This document shows, piece by piece, positions 38,612 to 49,284 of a stretch of DNA of 64,000 nt. The translations under genes were made by a program, and so were the position numbers. Under the pieces are notes generated by a model, which searched no databases, was not told the origin of the DNA, and saw only the letters and a program-made list of their open reading frames with translations. Within the stretch, counting starts at the first letter, position 1, and the number at the start of each line of letters is the position of its first letter. The stretch is from RI-231 sp041394905 (GTDB lineage Bacteria; Acidobacteriota; Terriglobia; Bryobacterales; UBA6623): NCBI GenBank assembly GCA_041394905.1, contig JAWKHJ010000006.1, forward strand, positions 186,001-250,000, written 5' to 3'.

Positions 38612-39744
38612 TCAGCGCCAAGTCAGCAAGCGCGTCCAGCCTGCGGCCGGCGTTTCGCGCTTTGGGGCGGGTTTGCCCAAGATACTGGCGGCGATGCAGC
38701 CAAAAGCGTTCCCAAGCGCGCTCGACGCGCTGACAGTGTGCCCTTCCGTCTCGGCCTCGCTGGCGGCGACGAAGTCATTGGGCAGACGGCAGGCGGGAGA
38801 CAAGCCTGTGACCTGGCGGGCCAACTCGGCGTCGACTGCACCCGGGCGGTCGCGATTGATGATCAGACGAATAGCGCTCGGTCGGCGCCGACGGAACAGA
38901 GCTCCGCAATTCGGCGGCGTGCGAGGTAGAGCGAGGTGACCTCGGCGGTTGCCACGACATAGATCCGCTCGGCGGCGCTGAGGACTTGACGGGTGGCCAC
39001 GGCGGTGTTGCACGGTAGATCACCAATGACGACGTCGTAGTCCTTGCCGGTGTCGGCGATCACGGAGGCGACGTCGGGCAACCCGCGCTTGCGTAAAATG
39101 CGCGCCGAGTTCGGCGCGGCCAGTACGTGCAATCCGTCCCACTCGGTGATGACGGCGCGCCAATCTTGCTCGGGTTGCAGATCGGTCAGGGACTTGGGAT
39201 TTGCGATACGCAAGCGGTAGGCGACCGAGTCTGAATGGTAGTCGAGCTCAGTGAAGAGCACGCGCATGTTGTGGGTGCGGACGAGCTCAATCGCGGCGTG
39301 GAGCGCGGCGGTCGAGGCGCCGGCGCCTTCCTGGGCAGGAGCGAACAGAACTAATCTAGCCGGAGGCGCGGCAGGGGCCTTGGCGGGCTTGAGCGCCAGC
39401 ATGCGGGGTAACTCGTCAAAGCGCCAAAACACGGAGCACCCGCCCACCCGCGACGCCGCGTGAACGCCTGCCGCGGCCTTGGGTGAAACCGCCGCTCCAA
39501 ACACTAGCGGGGGTTGCGCGAACCCCCGCACGGCCCGCAGCACTTCGAGCGCTTCGTCCTTCTCGCTGAGATCGAGGATCACCGCATCGATCTCTTTCGC
39601 GTTGCTCTGCAGAATCCGTACGGCGAGCGTGGCCGACGGGGCGCGGTCGAGCACGATACCGGCGACGCCGGCTTTCGCCAAAGCGGCCCGAAGGCCTGTC
39701 GCCAGGTCCCCGTCGTGCGAAACCACAAGAATGGATTGGGCCAA
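38612..39744 (-). CDS. TadZ/CpaE-like receiver-ATPase (frameshifted)
   Basis: About 377 residues: an N-terminal receiver-like domain (SILVVSHDGDLATGLRAALA, IDAVILDLSEKDEALEVLRA, with an Asp at the phospho position) and a C-terminal MinD/ParA-type domain (LVLFAPAQEGAGASTAALHA, VLFTELDYHSDSVAYRL, YDVVIGDLP, then RLIINRDRPGAVDAELARQV after a frame change near 38880). The Walker A is deviant, QEGAGAST in place of KGGxGKST: the signature and catalytic lysines are missing, as in some TadZ pilus-polarity proteins, so ATP hydrolysis is doubtful. No tad/flp pilus genes are nearby. Confidence 0.78.
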
Positions 39745-39965
39745 CGAATTCTTCTCCGAAGCTCAACCATACCGTTGTTGTGGACTCCTGCCTAGAGATC
39801 AAAGGTCCCGTTCTGATAAGGGATGCTCCTAGGCGCAGAACAGCCCAAAAGTTCTAGACCGCACCAGGAGCCGCCAGGCCCGGAAACCAGTAACAGGGGC
39901 TGCTGGAAGGAGTATCTACCCGGCGATGAGCTAACCGCCTTCAATCGCGGGGCTGGGAGGAAAAT

Positions 39966-40387
39966 GTGACCATGATTCGCTATTTGAACAAGACAAAATT
40001 TGCCGGTTTTGCACTGGCTCTGGGGCTGCTTGCCGGCTGCACTTCCCAACAGCAGGAGCAGGTTGACCAGAAAGCCGACCAAGCTGTTGCCGAGGCGCGC
40101 AGGCGCACGCCCAAGCGCGTCAGGCATTGCAGGAACAGATTGAAGACGCCGACGCCCAACTTGCCAAGCTAAAACAACAGGCCAACGAGGCCGGGCGAGA
40201 CATGCAGCAGTCCTGGAAGGACTCCGTCGACGAGCTGCAACGCAAGACCGATCAGTTGAAGAGTGAGTGGGAGCAGCTCGAGGGTAAGAGCGACGACGCC
40301 TGGGACGATTTCTCCAGGCGGGCCGAGAACGCGATGACCGAGATCAAAGCGGGCATCCAGAAAGCGGCGGACGATTTGAAGGGTTAA
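39966..40387 (+). CDS. Coiled-coil lipoprotein (frameshifted)
   Basis: About 140 residues. GTG 39966 is chosen from GGGAGG 7 bases upstream. Leader ends in lipobox LLAGC (near residue 24), then a long heptad helix: QQQEQVDQKADQAVAEAR, then after a frame change near 40100 QAHAQARQALQEQIEDADAQ, LAKLKQQANEAGRDMQQSW and KAGIQKAADDLKG. Likely a periplasmic coiled-coil like Lpp or YtxH-type envelope tethers. Followed by a strong convergent hairpin. Confidence 0.75.
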
Positions 40388-40437
40388 TACAGCGACAGAG
40401 CCACACCCGCGAGTGTGCGGAGGTGCGAACAATGCAG

Positions 40438-40469
40438 AAGCCCCGGCTGCGGTGCAGCAGCCGGGGCTT
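40438..40469. terminator. Bidirectional hairpin between lipoprotein and hpf
   Basis: Perfect 13-bp stem AAGCCCCGGCTGC / GCAGCCGGGGCTT with a six-base loop GGTGCA. It separates convergent genes. T-runs are weak on both sides, but the stem is strong enough to serve both. Confidence 0.8.
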
Positions 40470-40487
40470 GTGTCGCTTCGAGAGTAA

Positions 40488-41060
40488 TTAGGCCGAAGTC
40501 TCGACCAACTCGAGACCGCCGTCGCGGCGGCGCAGCAGCACGCAAAGCCGTCCGGACTCGAGATCGCGATACGTGATCTGATCCCGATCCCGGTCTTCGA
40601 GGTGCATTCGCGCTTCTTCGAGCGAGATTGGCTTGGGCTCGACGGCCACGCTGCGGATGACCGCCAGGCCGTCCTGCTCGCCTTCGACCGGAGGCTCGTG
40701 GTCGGCCGCGCCGTTCAAAGCGGCGGCGACCACGGGCGCGGGCTCGCCCCTTTGGCGCTCAACGCGCTTGCCGTCCACAAGCTTGTGCTTGTTGCGCGTG
40801 GCCTGCTTTTCGAGCTTGGTCAGCGCTTGCGACAGCGCGGCGAAGGCGTCGGCATTGCTCCCGGTTACGACCAGAGTGTGATGCAAGGCATGCAAGGTGA
40901 CCTCGGCTTCGCACATGTGTCTCTGCTTCGAGAGAACCACGTGTGCATCCAAGCTTTGGTTTGCGCCGAGAATTCGTTGAATCTTCTCGAACTTCTTGCT
41001 TGCTTTGTCTTTGTCCTGGTCGGAAATATCCACTTGGCGACCAGTGTAGTGAACCATCAT
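40488..41060 (-). CDS. hpf: Long-form ribosome hibernation promoting factor
   Basis: Ribosome-associated inhibitor that dimerises 70S ribosomes in stationary phase. Product has 190 residues: N-terminal S30AE/YfiA domain (MMVHYTGRQVDISDQDKDKA, MCEAEVTLHALHHTLVVTG, LVDGKRVERQRGE) and a C-terminal dimerisation domain (AVEPKPISLEEARMHLEDRD, VLLRRRDGGLELVE) that identifies the long form. Its ATG overlaps the rpoN stop (TGATG), the conserved rpoN-hpf arrangement. No ptsN follows; a hairpin closes the unit. Confidence 0.93.
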   Translation of the reverse strand: MMVHYTGRQVDISDQDKDKASKKFEKIQRILGANQSLDAHVVLSKQRHMCEAEVTLHALHHTLVVTGSNADAFAALSQALTKLEKQATRNKHKLVDGKRVERQRGEPAPVVAAALNGAADHEPPVEGEQDGLAVIRSVAVEPKPISLEEARMHLEDRDRDQITYRDLESGRLCVLLRRRDGGLELVETSA

Positions 41061-42606
41061 CAGATTGCTCCGTTTCTTCCCGCCTTGCCCTTGTCGCGCC
41101 GGCGGCGCTTGTGGGTCGACGGGATATTCATGTCTTCGCGATATTTCGCGACAGTGCGTCGGGTCACGTGAATGCCGTCTTCGCGCAGCATCTTGCTCAA
41201 GGCGTCGTCGGTGAGCGGCTTGCGAGGATCCTCTTCCTCGATCATGCGCTTGACCTTGCGTTTGAGCAAGAGCAGCGGGACGGAATCGCCGCTAGGTCCT
41301 TGGACCCCCTCTGAGAAAAAGAAGCGCAGCTCGTAGACGCCGTGAGGCGTCAGCGCGTACTTGTTCGCCACTGCGCGGCTGACCGTGGAGGCGTGTACGC
41401 CGATCTCTTCGGCCACGTCCTTGATCATCATGGGGCGCAGATGCTCGAGCCCGTGCGCCAGGAACCCAGGCTGACGCTTGACGATGGACTCGCACACGCT
41501 GCGGATGGTCTGGCGGCGCTGTTCGATGTTGCGCAGCAGTTGTATGGCGGAGTTATAACGCTCTTTGATGTAGCTGCGCACATCGCCGGAGGCCTCGCCG
41601 CGCTTCAGCAGATTGCGATAGCTGCGGTTGAGCCTGAGCTCGGGCATGTCGTCATCGTTGAGCACTACGCGAAACCCTTCCGGTGTTTTTGCGAATTGCA
41701 CGTCGGGTTCCACAGCGCGGGCCTCGGCGCCGTTGTAGCGTTGCCCGGCCGCGGATCGAGCCCGCGAATGACGTGGAGGGCGATTTCGATGTGGCTGGCC
41801 GGCCGCCCCAGCCGCTGCGCCATGAGAGCCACGTTCTGGCCCTCCTGCATTTCGTCCCAGCAATGCTCGACGATGGCTCCCGCCACGCCCTTATCGGCGT
41901 CTGAGGCGCGGAGCTGGATCATCAGGCAATCCTGCAGGTCGCGTCCGGCCACGCCGAGCGGGTCGAACTGCTGGACCAGATCGAGCGCCTTGGCCGCGTA
42001 CTCTTCCGAAACCTGGGCTTCGTGGGCGATCTCAGCCAGATCGACGGTCAAATAGCCGTCTTCGTTGAGATTGCCAATGACGGCCTCGGCTGCCGCTTGC
42101 ACCGGAGCGGGGCAGGGCGTGAGACTCAGCTGCCAGAACAGGTGGTCGGTCAGCGTCACCGGGCTCGAGAGGAACGTCTCGAATGTCGGTTTGTCGATGA
42201 CCTCGGGCGCGGGGCCGCGAGGGCCCGGGTCGAGGTAGTCCTCGAAGAATTGGCCCAGGTCGATCTCGTTGAAGACATCGCCGGGCTCGGTGTGGTCGCC
42301 TTCGCTCGAGTCGGCCTGATCGGAAGAGGATTCCGCGGACGCGCGGTCCTCGCCGTTGCGTTGCGCCTCGTTTTCGACGGCCTCTTGCAGCGAAGTTTCG
42401 CGCTCGGTGTTCTCCGCGCTGATCTCGAGAACCGGGTTTTCGAGCAGCTCTTGTTGGATCTCTTCTTTGAGATCCAACTTGTTGAGGGCTAACAACTTAA
42501 CCAATTGCCGGAGGCTCTGGGTGAGCACCGGTTTTTGGGCTAGTTTCAGCCCGATGCGCTGCTGCATGTACATCGCGTCGGTTTCGAAGGACGATTTCCG
42601 TTGCAA
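41060..42606 (-). CDS. rpoN: RNA polymerase sigma-54 factor (frameshifted)
   Basis: Sigma-54, needing AAA+ activators and recognising -24/-12 promoters, about 515 residues. Region I is Gln/Leu-rich (IGLKLAQKPVLTQSLRQLVK), region II is acidic (SSSDQADSSEGDHTEPGD), the core-binding part includes GNLNEDGYLTVDLAEIA and QFDPLGVAGRDLQDCLMIQL, and region III ends with DDALSKMLREDGIHVTRRTV, AKYREDMNIPSTHKRR: the RpoN box is VTRRTVAKYR near 41150. One frame change near 41700 splits it; both halves align to the family, so the gene is likely intact. No -24/-12 promoter was identified confidently in this window. Confidence 0.95.
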
Positions 42607-42730
42607 TTAGTATACCAGCGGCCCATGGGGTGGGCCGCTGGCCGCCAAACTGCAAAAATTACAGGCCATGCGACCTTCCGCACTCGGCTTTGGGATGCTC
42701 TTGCTGGCTTGGATCGCCGCGCCGGTCGCG

Positions 42731-44757
42731 CTAGTTCACAAGATCCACGTAGCCCTTCTCAGCCAGGAAGCGGAAGTAGCCAACGAAGTCGAAATCCGTC
42801 GGCCCGAGCTCCATCTCGGTCAGCTCGATCACCTCGGCGAGATTGCGCTTGCCGTCGCACCAGAACAAGGCGGAGACCTGCGGCCCCCACCAGGCGCCCG
42901 AGGGGTAGCCTTTGCGCTCCGGGACAGGCAGGTCGTCAAAGGTGACCGTACCGGGGCGCTTGCGGCGGATGACCATGGTGCGGGCTTCGGTCAGGCGCGG
43001 GTCGGCTGCGGGCTTGGGCGTGACGGGGGCTCCGCTACGGCGTTCGGCCGCAGCGCGCAGACGGCTTTGCTGGCCTTCGGCGAACTCCGTCAAACGGCCG
43101 GCCAACTCATCGGCAGCGGCGTGGGTTTGCTCCCGGCGGCCGTCCGGAGCGAGCCGGTCGACGGACTCGATAGCCTGCCGCTCGCGCCCGGCGCGGTAGT
43201 CGATCAGCCGCAGGCCGCGGTCGAGCGCGTGCGCCAGCTCCTCGCCCGGTTTTGCCTTGGCGACGCCGGCGAACGCCTCCTCGTAGGCCTGGAGCACGCC
43301 CTCATAGCCGCGCGTCAAACCGGCATCCGCCAGCCACATCGCTTCGTCTTCGCCCGCGGAAGCCAGCGCGTAGAGATAGGCTGCGGTCACGACGGTTAGG
43401 TCGCGCAGCAGCGCTCATCGACCGTGTCCGGCGTATCGGCGCTGTTGTGGTGCGAGTGTACGCCGCTGCCCGAATAGGGCCACGCGGTGGGGATGCCGAT
43501 TTCGGGCTCGCCGAGGAAATTGTCCGTCCCAGTGGAATAGGGCGCCCAGTGCCAGGGCCGCCCCGGTCGTTTGCGGTCGAAGTAGGACGAGGCGACCTGC
43601 AAGACGAGCGCGTCTGTGTAAGAGCGCGCGACGTCCGGATTCATGTGGAAGGTGTACTCTGTGCCGGCGGCTTCATAGGGGCCGGCCGGGGTGTCGAGGC
43701 ACATTGCGCCGACGGTCCGAGCCACGCGGTCCGGGTTTGCGGCCAAGTAGTGCATCGTGCCGTAAAGCTCGCCGACGACGAGCATACGGATGGTGCGCCT
43801 GGGGCGGGGCAGCTTGCCGGCTTCGATCAGTCGGTCGAGTGCGCCGAGGGCCTCCACCATGGCGGCGACTCCAGTCGCGTTGTCATGTGCACCCTGCTCG
43901 GCCATGTGGCCGACCGTGAGCACTTCTTCGCCGTCTTGCTCCGCACCTGGGATGACGCCGGTCACGTAGGGGTAGCCGCCCTCGTAATAGCGCGCGTTAA
44001 CCACGGCGCGTGCGATGACTTTGCCGCGCTCGGCGAGCAGCTTGCGCACGTAGGCGGCCTGACGCGGCGTGATCGAGAAGACGAGCAGCGGCGTGCTGGC
44101 CTTGGTATACGCCCAGCCGGCGTCGCCCCAGGCGTTGATCCACTGGCGATCGTCGGGCAGGCCTTCCGCATTCTCAGAGAACGCGTTGATCGCACCGACC
44201 GCTTTGGCTTTGACCAAGGCCCACTTGAGGCCGGCGGGGTTGCGCGACGTGAGCGCGAGCTTCCCGGCTAGGTCCATTTTGGCGATCGCGTTTTCGCCTG
44301 CGTCGCCGACATCTACGATCTCTGCCCTCACGCCGCCGGGCGGCGTCGAGCCGCTCCACATGCCGAGCGACGTCGGCGTTCGCTGGAAGTTCGCAAGGAC
44401 GCGGAACTGCGGGTCCGGCTCCGGCTCGACGATTTCGAGCCGCGCCTGAGTGGCGTCCCACGCCAGCGGCATGGTCCAATATCCGAACTGCGACTTGCCA
44501 TCCGCGGGCGGGTTCACGATCTCGACTTGGCGCAGCCCTGCGTTCTCCATCGTGCGCGACAGGTTCCGCGCCGTCTCTTCGAACTTCGGGAAGGTGAACC
44601 AGCGGTCGGTTTCCCAGGTCTGCCGCATCACCGACATTGCCTGGTCAGCGTCGACTTCGGCCGTGATGGCGTCAACCCAGGCGTCGAGATCAACAGAGGG
44701 TTCAGCGGCTTGCAGGCTGACGCCGAGAAGCAGAGCGAGGGCAGGGAGGCGGCGCAT
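42731..44757 (-). CDS. Exported M28-type peptidase (frameshifted)
   Basis: About 675 residues, leader MRRLPALALLLGVSLQAAE. A PA-like insert precedes the metal-dependent peptidase core: VLTVGHMAEQGAHDNATGVA (zinc region), IRMLVVGELYGTMHYL and STGTDNFLGEPEIGIPTAW with GSGVHSHHNSADTPDTVD. The first zinc ligand motif is H-x-A rather than H-x-D, so the site may be atypical or unusual in metal use. A frame change near 43400 (DERCCAT in place of DERLLRDLTVV) leads to the helical C-terminus RGYEGVLQAYEEAFAGVA. It lies between lptB and rpoN, where a peptidase is not normally found, and may be an insertion into that conserved cluster. Confidence 0.8.
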
Positions 44758-44783
44758 GTTTCATGGTATCGACTGCGCCAAAC

Positions 44784-45533
44784 CTACCGCGAACGCCGCG
44801 TCATCACCGACGGCAACTCGAAATGGTCTCCCAGGTAGACGCGCCGCACTTCCGGATCGCCCTGCAAGTCTTCCGGCGAGCCCGACCGGAATACCTCGCC
44901 GTTGTGGATGATGAAGGCGCGGTCGGTGACGCTGAGCGTTTCCCGGACGTTGTGGTCGGTGATGATGATCCCGATGCCGGATTTGCGCAGCCGCTCGATG
45001 ATGCCTTGCAGCTCGATCACCTGTTTGGGGTCGATGCCTGAAAAGGGCTCGTCGAGCAGCAGGAAGCTAGGCGAAATCACCAGCGAACGCGCGATCTCCA
45101 CGCGCCGACGCTCACCGCCCGACAGCTGGTAGCCTTCGCTGCGCCGGACCGTGTCGAGCCCGAGGTCGGCGATCAGCTCATCGAGGCGTTCCCGGCGCTC
45201 GCGGCGTGACAGCCGCAAGGTCTGCAAGATCGCCAGGATGTTCTCTTCGACCGTGAGCTTGCGGAAGACCGATGGCTCCTGCGGCAGGTAGCTGATGCCC
45301 ATCCGCGCGCGGCGGTACATCGGCTCGTCGGTGATGTCCTTGTCGTTGAGCAGCACCGCGCCGGCGTCAGGCGCAATCAGCCCGACGATCATGCGGAACG
45401 ATGTGGTCTTGCCGGCGCCGTTGGGGCCAAGCAGTCCCACGACCTCCCCTTGCTCGATGGCAAGCGAGACCTTGTTGACGACCTTGCGGCCCTTGTAGCT
45501 CTTCTCGAGCTTGTCTACGCGGAGGATCTCCAT
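44784..45533 (-). CDS. lptB: LPS export ABC transporter ATP-binding protein LptB
   Basis: Cytoplasmic ATPase of the LptB2FG extractor that lifts lipopolysaccharide out of the inner membrane. 249 residues with Walker A GPNGAGKTTSFRM, Q-loop YLPQEPSVF, signature YQLSGGERRRVEIARSL, Walker B FLLLDEPFSGID and H-loop IITDHNVRETL. The C-terminal VRRVYLGDHFELP is the LptB-specific end. Starts 15 bases after the LptC/A fusion gene. lptF and lptG are not in the window. Confidence 0.95.
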   Translation of the reverse strand: MEILRVDKLEKSYKGRKVVNKVSLAIEQGEVVGLLGPNGAGKTTSFRMIVGLIAPDAGAVLLNDKDITDEPMYRRARMGISYLPQEPSVFRKLTVEENILAILQTLRLSRRERRERLDELIADLGLDTVRRSEGYQLSGGERRRVEIARSLVISPSFLLLDEPFSGIDPKQVIELQGIIERLRKSGIGIIITDHNVRETLSVTDRAFIIHNGEVFRSGSPEDLQGDPEVRRVYLGDHFELPSVMTRRSR

Positions 45534-45548
45534 GCAGAGGCGGGCGAA

Positions 45549-47778
45549 TCAGCGTTTGCGGCGACGGTAAGTGACGGCGCGATCGGCGCCCGCCGGAAAC
45601 CTGAAGCCTATCATCGTTCAGGGCGTAATTCAATTCAGCCCCACGGGTCTCTTCCCCGGCTTCGTTAAGCGCGCGGGCCGGGTCGCCGCGCAAAATGACG
45701 AGCTCATCTTCAGGGGTATAAAGCGCTTCCTGGCCGATGCCGCGCCGTTTGGTCGCACCATCGACGATCTCGACGTCGCCGGTGGCGTGCGCGCGCTCGA
45801 GGCTGGCGCTTTCGTCGGCGTCGGCGGGCGAGAGCTTGGCTTCGAGCCAGTCGGCCTGCACGTGCAAGTCGCCGCGCACGAGTGAAACGTCGTCCGTGTA
45901 GACGGCGTTGCGGGTCTTCTCGGAGTAGTCTAGCCGGCGCGCATGGACGACCATCATGGACGGCTTCGCGCCCTCGTCCTTGGGCTTCTCTTCGAGATAG
46001 CTGATGACTTCCTCTTCAGCCTGCAACTGCTGCGCGGGCCGGTCGATGCGGATGCTGCGTCCCTCCACGCGATTGGCGCCTTGCCACAGGCGCGCGGCGC
46101 CACGATAGACGATCACGCCGGCGGCTTGGTCGGACTCCATCTCTTGCCCGGAGGCGTAGACGGGCTCGCTTTGGGCGAACAGGCCGGCCGAGGCGTCCTG
46201 CTGCTCGCCTTCGTTGCGATAGACGGCGGCGACGTCACCCTTGGCGTAAAGCTTCTCCGAGGCTTGCTCCAAGCGAATCTGGTGCGCGTCGATGCGTCCG
46301 GCCGGGTCTTCGATGTGCGCCTCGCCGGTCATCAGCAACTCATCTCGCGCTGGGGTAAACAAAGCATCGTCCGAGGCTCCGGTGCGCTCGCCGTCGTCGA
46401 AACGAAAACCCTTCCACTGCTTGAGCTCGCGCGCTTCTCCGGCTTCGTCGAACGCGACCGCGAGAAACTCGCTCCAAGTATGCAGCGGCTCGGTCCTTGG
46501 CGCGGCGGCGGCGCGCTCGAGCTTCACGTCGCCTTGGGCTTCGAGCTTCTCCATCTGATTGCGCGGCGTATAGAGGACGCGGATCTTTGCTGCTTCGAGG
46601 CGTTGGCTGGGCGCGTTTGCTCCAGCGGGAGTGATCGCCATGCGTCCAGGTTCGAGCGTCTCGACCAGTTCGGCGGACTCGCCTCCCGGGCGCATCTTCA
46701 AGCGCAGCCATGCGGACTCGATCAGCCGCGTATCGCCCTTCGTCCCAGGCACGGGTTGGACGAACACGCGTCCGTTCCGTTGGACGAGCGCCTCGTCAAG
46801 CGTGCTCTCGCCGTCCGAGCCGGGCAAGCCGTAACGCAGCTCCACGCGCTCGCCGCTGACCTCGAGTTGCGACGACGCTGTGGTCGAGGTCATCTGGGAG
46901 GGCCCGGCCCCCTCCACGCGTTCGAGCGACTGGTCGTCGCGGTAGAACGCGGATAGCTTCGGGCTGCTGAAAACCAGCTTGCGTCCGTCGCTCGCGTCCG
47001 AGCCCCGGGCATCGCGGGCGTCGATCTGGCGGACCTTGCCCTCGGTCAGGTGGACCTCGCCCTCGGCGGCCTCGATGTGTTGCGAGCCGCGCACCAGCGA
47101 TGCCCCATTGCGCAGGTCGACGCGGTCGTCGCGCTCCTGATAGTAGAGGCTGCCCGCGGTGATGATGGTCGTGTCGCCGCCGGGCGCGGCAGGGAAGCGC
47201 TCGATGCGCGCTTGGTTCTTCATCCAGAAGTAGCGGCTAGCCGAATCGTAGAACGCGCCTTGCGATTTCCCCACGCCGTCGGCGAAGCGGTAGACCGTTT
47301 CTTTTTCCGTGTCCGCCGTGCCGGCCTTGGTGTCAAACACAGCCCCCTGCGCGACGATGCGTGTCAGGGCCGGGTCTTCGGACTCGGGCTGATCCGCGGG
47401 AACGCCTAGCGTGATGACGACTTCGGTCTCGCTCGCCAGACGGGAGGCGTCCATGTCGAAGGCTGCTTCGGAGGTCTGGATGCGGTCGAAGGCGTCGTCC
47501 ACGTCGTGGTAGACGCGTAGCTCCACATCGGTGAGCTGGATCGTGGAGCTATCCTTGCCCTGGCGAAAGCCCTGGGCGGAGACGGTGACGCGCGACGACT
47601 CGGCGTCGGATTGCTCCCACTCCCAGCGGCCGGAGCGCGAGTTGAGGTTGGCGGCGATGGCTTCAGGCGGAAGCGGGATGCGCTGGTCGCGGTCCCGCCG
47701 CGACGACTGGTAGTCGCGATAGACGAAAAAGGCGGTGAGAGCGACCCCCAGCAGGAACAACAGACGGATGATGCGCAT
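45549..47778 (-). CDS. LptC-LptA fusion, LPS transport bridge protein
   Basis: About 743 residues, several times longer than LptC (~190) or LptA (~180). An N-terminal anchor (MRIIRLLFLLGVALTAFFVY) and LptC-like segment (EVVITLGVPADQ, DSASRYFWMKNQARIERF) run into repeated OstA/LptA beta-jellyroll units: LYYQERDDRVDLRNGASLVR, KIRVLYTPRNQMEKLEAQGD, RLEQASEKLYAKGDVAAVYR and LVRGDLHVQADWLEAKL. This predicts one protein that spans part or all of the periplasmic bridge. Near the end GGCGGGCGCC puts the reading out of frame; one G fewer restores GGADRAVTYRRRKR and a stop at 45549, 15 bases before lptB. Confidence 0.85.
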
Positions 47779-47832
47779 CCGAATTTGAGTCTATCAAGAG
47801 GAAGGGGGCCCGCCGCTGCTACCATACGCCGC

Positions 47833-49251
47833 GTGTCCTGGACTCGACGAACCTTTTTGGCCGCCGCAGGGGCCTCAGCTTTGCCTGCGCAGCGTCCCGC
47901 TCGCCCGCTCAACGTGGTCTTCTTCCTCACCGACGACCACGGCGCTTGGTCGCTCCCCGGCGTACGGATGCAGTGAGACCCATGCGCCCAACCTCGACCG
48001 GCTGGCCCGCGAGGGACGCTGTTCACCCGCGCCTTCGCCTGTACGCCCGTCTGCTCGCCCAGCCGGGCGACCTACTACACCGGCAAGCTGCCCTCGAGCC
48101 ACGGCGTGCAAGACTTCCTGCTCGCCGAGGATAGCTACGGCCCCCAGAGCCACCGCTTCCTCGAAGGCCAAACCACCTACGCCCACGTCTTGCGCGAGAA
48201 CTGCTACTTCTGCGGCTTGGTGGGCAAGTGGCACCTGGGCGACGACACCAGCGCGCAGGCCGGTTTCGACTACTGGTCGACGGCCCCGCGTGGCGGCGGC
48301 CCGTACAAAGGCGTCGAGATGTTTCGCAACGGCGAGAGCATTCGCACGACCGGCTTCAAGACGGATCTGGTGGGCGATGAAGCGGTGCGCTTCCTCGATG
48401 AGCACCATGACAAGACGTTTTGCCTGACCGTGCCGTTCTTCGCGCCGCACGATCCGTTCGACTTCCAGCCCGAGGAGGACCGCGCGCACTACGCCGACGC
48501 CTCGTTTAGCTGCTTCCCGGAGCCGCCGGGGAATCCGCAGCGCCGCTGGCGTCACCGCAAGTACGAGGGCTCGCGGGAATCGAAGTTGAGCTATTCCGCG
48601 CTGGTCACCGGCATGGACCGCAACGTGGGCAAGGTGCTGGCGAAGCTGGATGAGCTCGGGCTCGCCGAGAACACCGTCGTGATCTTCTCCGCCGACCAGG
48701 GCTACAACTGCGGCCACCACGGGTTCTGGGGCAAGGGCAACGGCACGATTCCGTTCAACGTGTATGAGGAGTCGATCCGAGTGCCGTTGATCTGGCGCCA
48801 TCCGGGGAAGATCCCGGCGGGCAAGAGCGTCACGCCGATGGTGTCGAGCTACGACTTCTTCCCGACGTTGCTTGATTACCTAGGCCTGGAAGCCCCGCCT
48901 GACCCGCAACGCGTCGGGCGCAGCTACGCCGAGTTTCTGCATGGAGGCTCGCCGGAGTGGCCGAGCGAGCTGTTCTTCGAGTTCGGCTATACGCGCGCCA
49001 TTCGCACCGAGAATCTCAAATACGTGGAGCGCGGCGACGGCTGGTGGGACGAGCTCTTCGACCTGGAAGACGATTCCGGCGAAGAGATCAACCGTGTGGG
49101 CAAGCCGGAGTATCGCGAGCAGAGGCTGGGCCTTCGGAAGCGGCTGCACGCGTTCTTCGACGCACAAGGCGCTCCGGACATCGAAGACTGGCGCACGACG
49201 ACAAAGCAGATCCTGCCTACGGATACGGGCTACTACACCTGGAAAGATTGA
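47833..49251 (+). CDS. Tat-exported sulfatase (frameshifted)
   Basis: About 472 residues. GTG 47833 starts a Tat leader TRRTFLAAAGASALPAQ. Metal-binding NVVFFLTDDHGAWSLP is followed, after CCCC at 47955-47958 is read as CCC, by AYGCSETHAPNLDRLAREG, then (GGG read as GGGG near 48017) TLFTRAFACTPVCSPSRATY. The formylglycine site is C-S-P-S-R near 48050. Further marks: VGKWHLGDDTSA, FFAPHDPFDFQPEEDR and VVIFSADQGYNCGHHGFWGK. The short C-terminal domain, WWDELFDLEDDSGEEINR, is typical of the heparan/choline sulfatase-like group. Divergent from the lptCA operon with 54 bases between starts. Confidence 0.9.
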
Positions 49252-49284
49252 TGGAGTATTTTCCGTAGCGAGCTTTCGACCGGC

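Noticed and set aside
45943..46956. 337-codon plus-strand open frame opposite the LptC-LptA fusion
   Set aside because: GC-rich third positions of the true gene produce open frames on the other strand; no domain or leader is visible.
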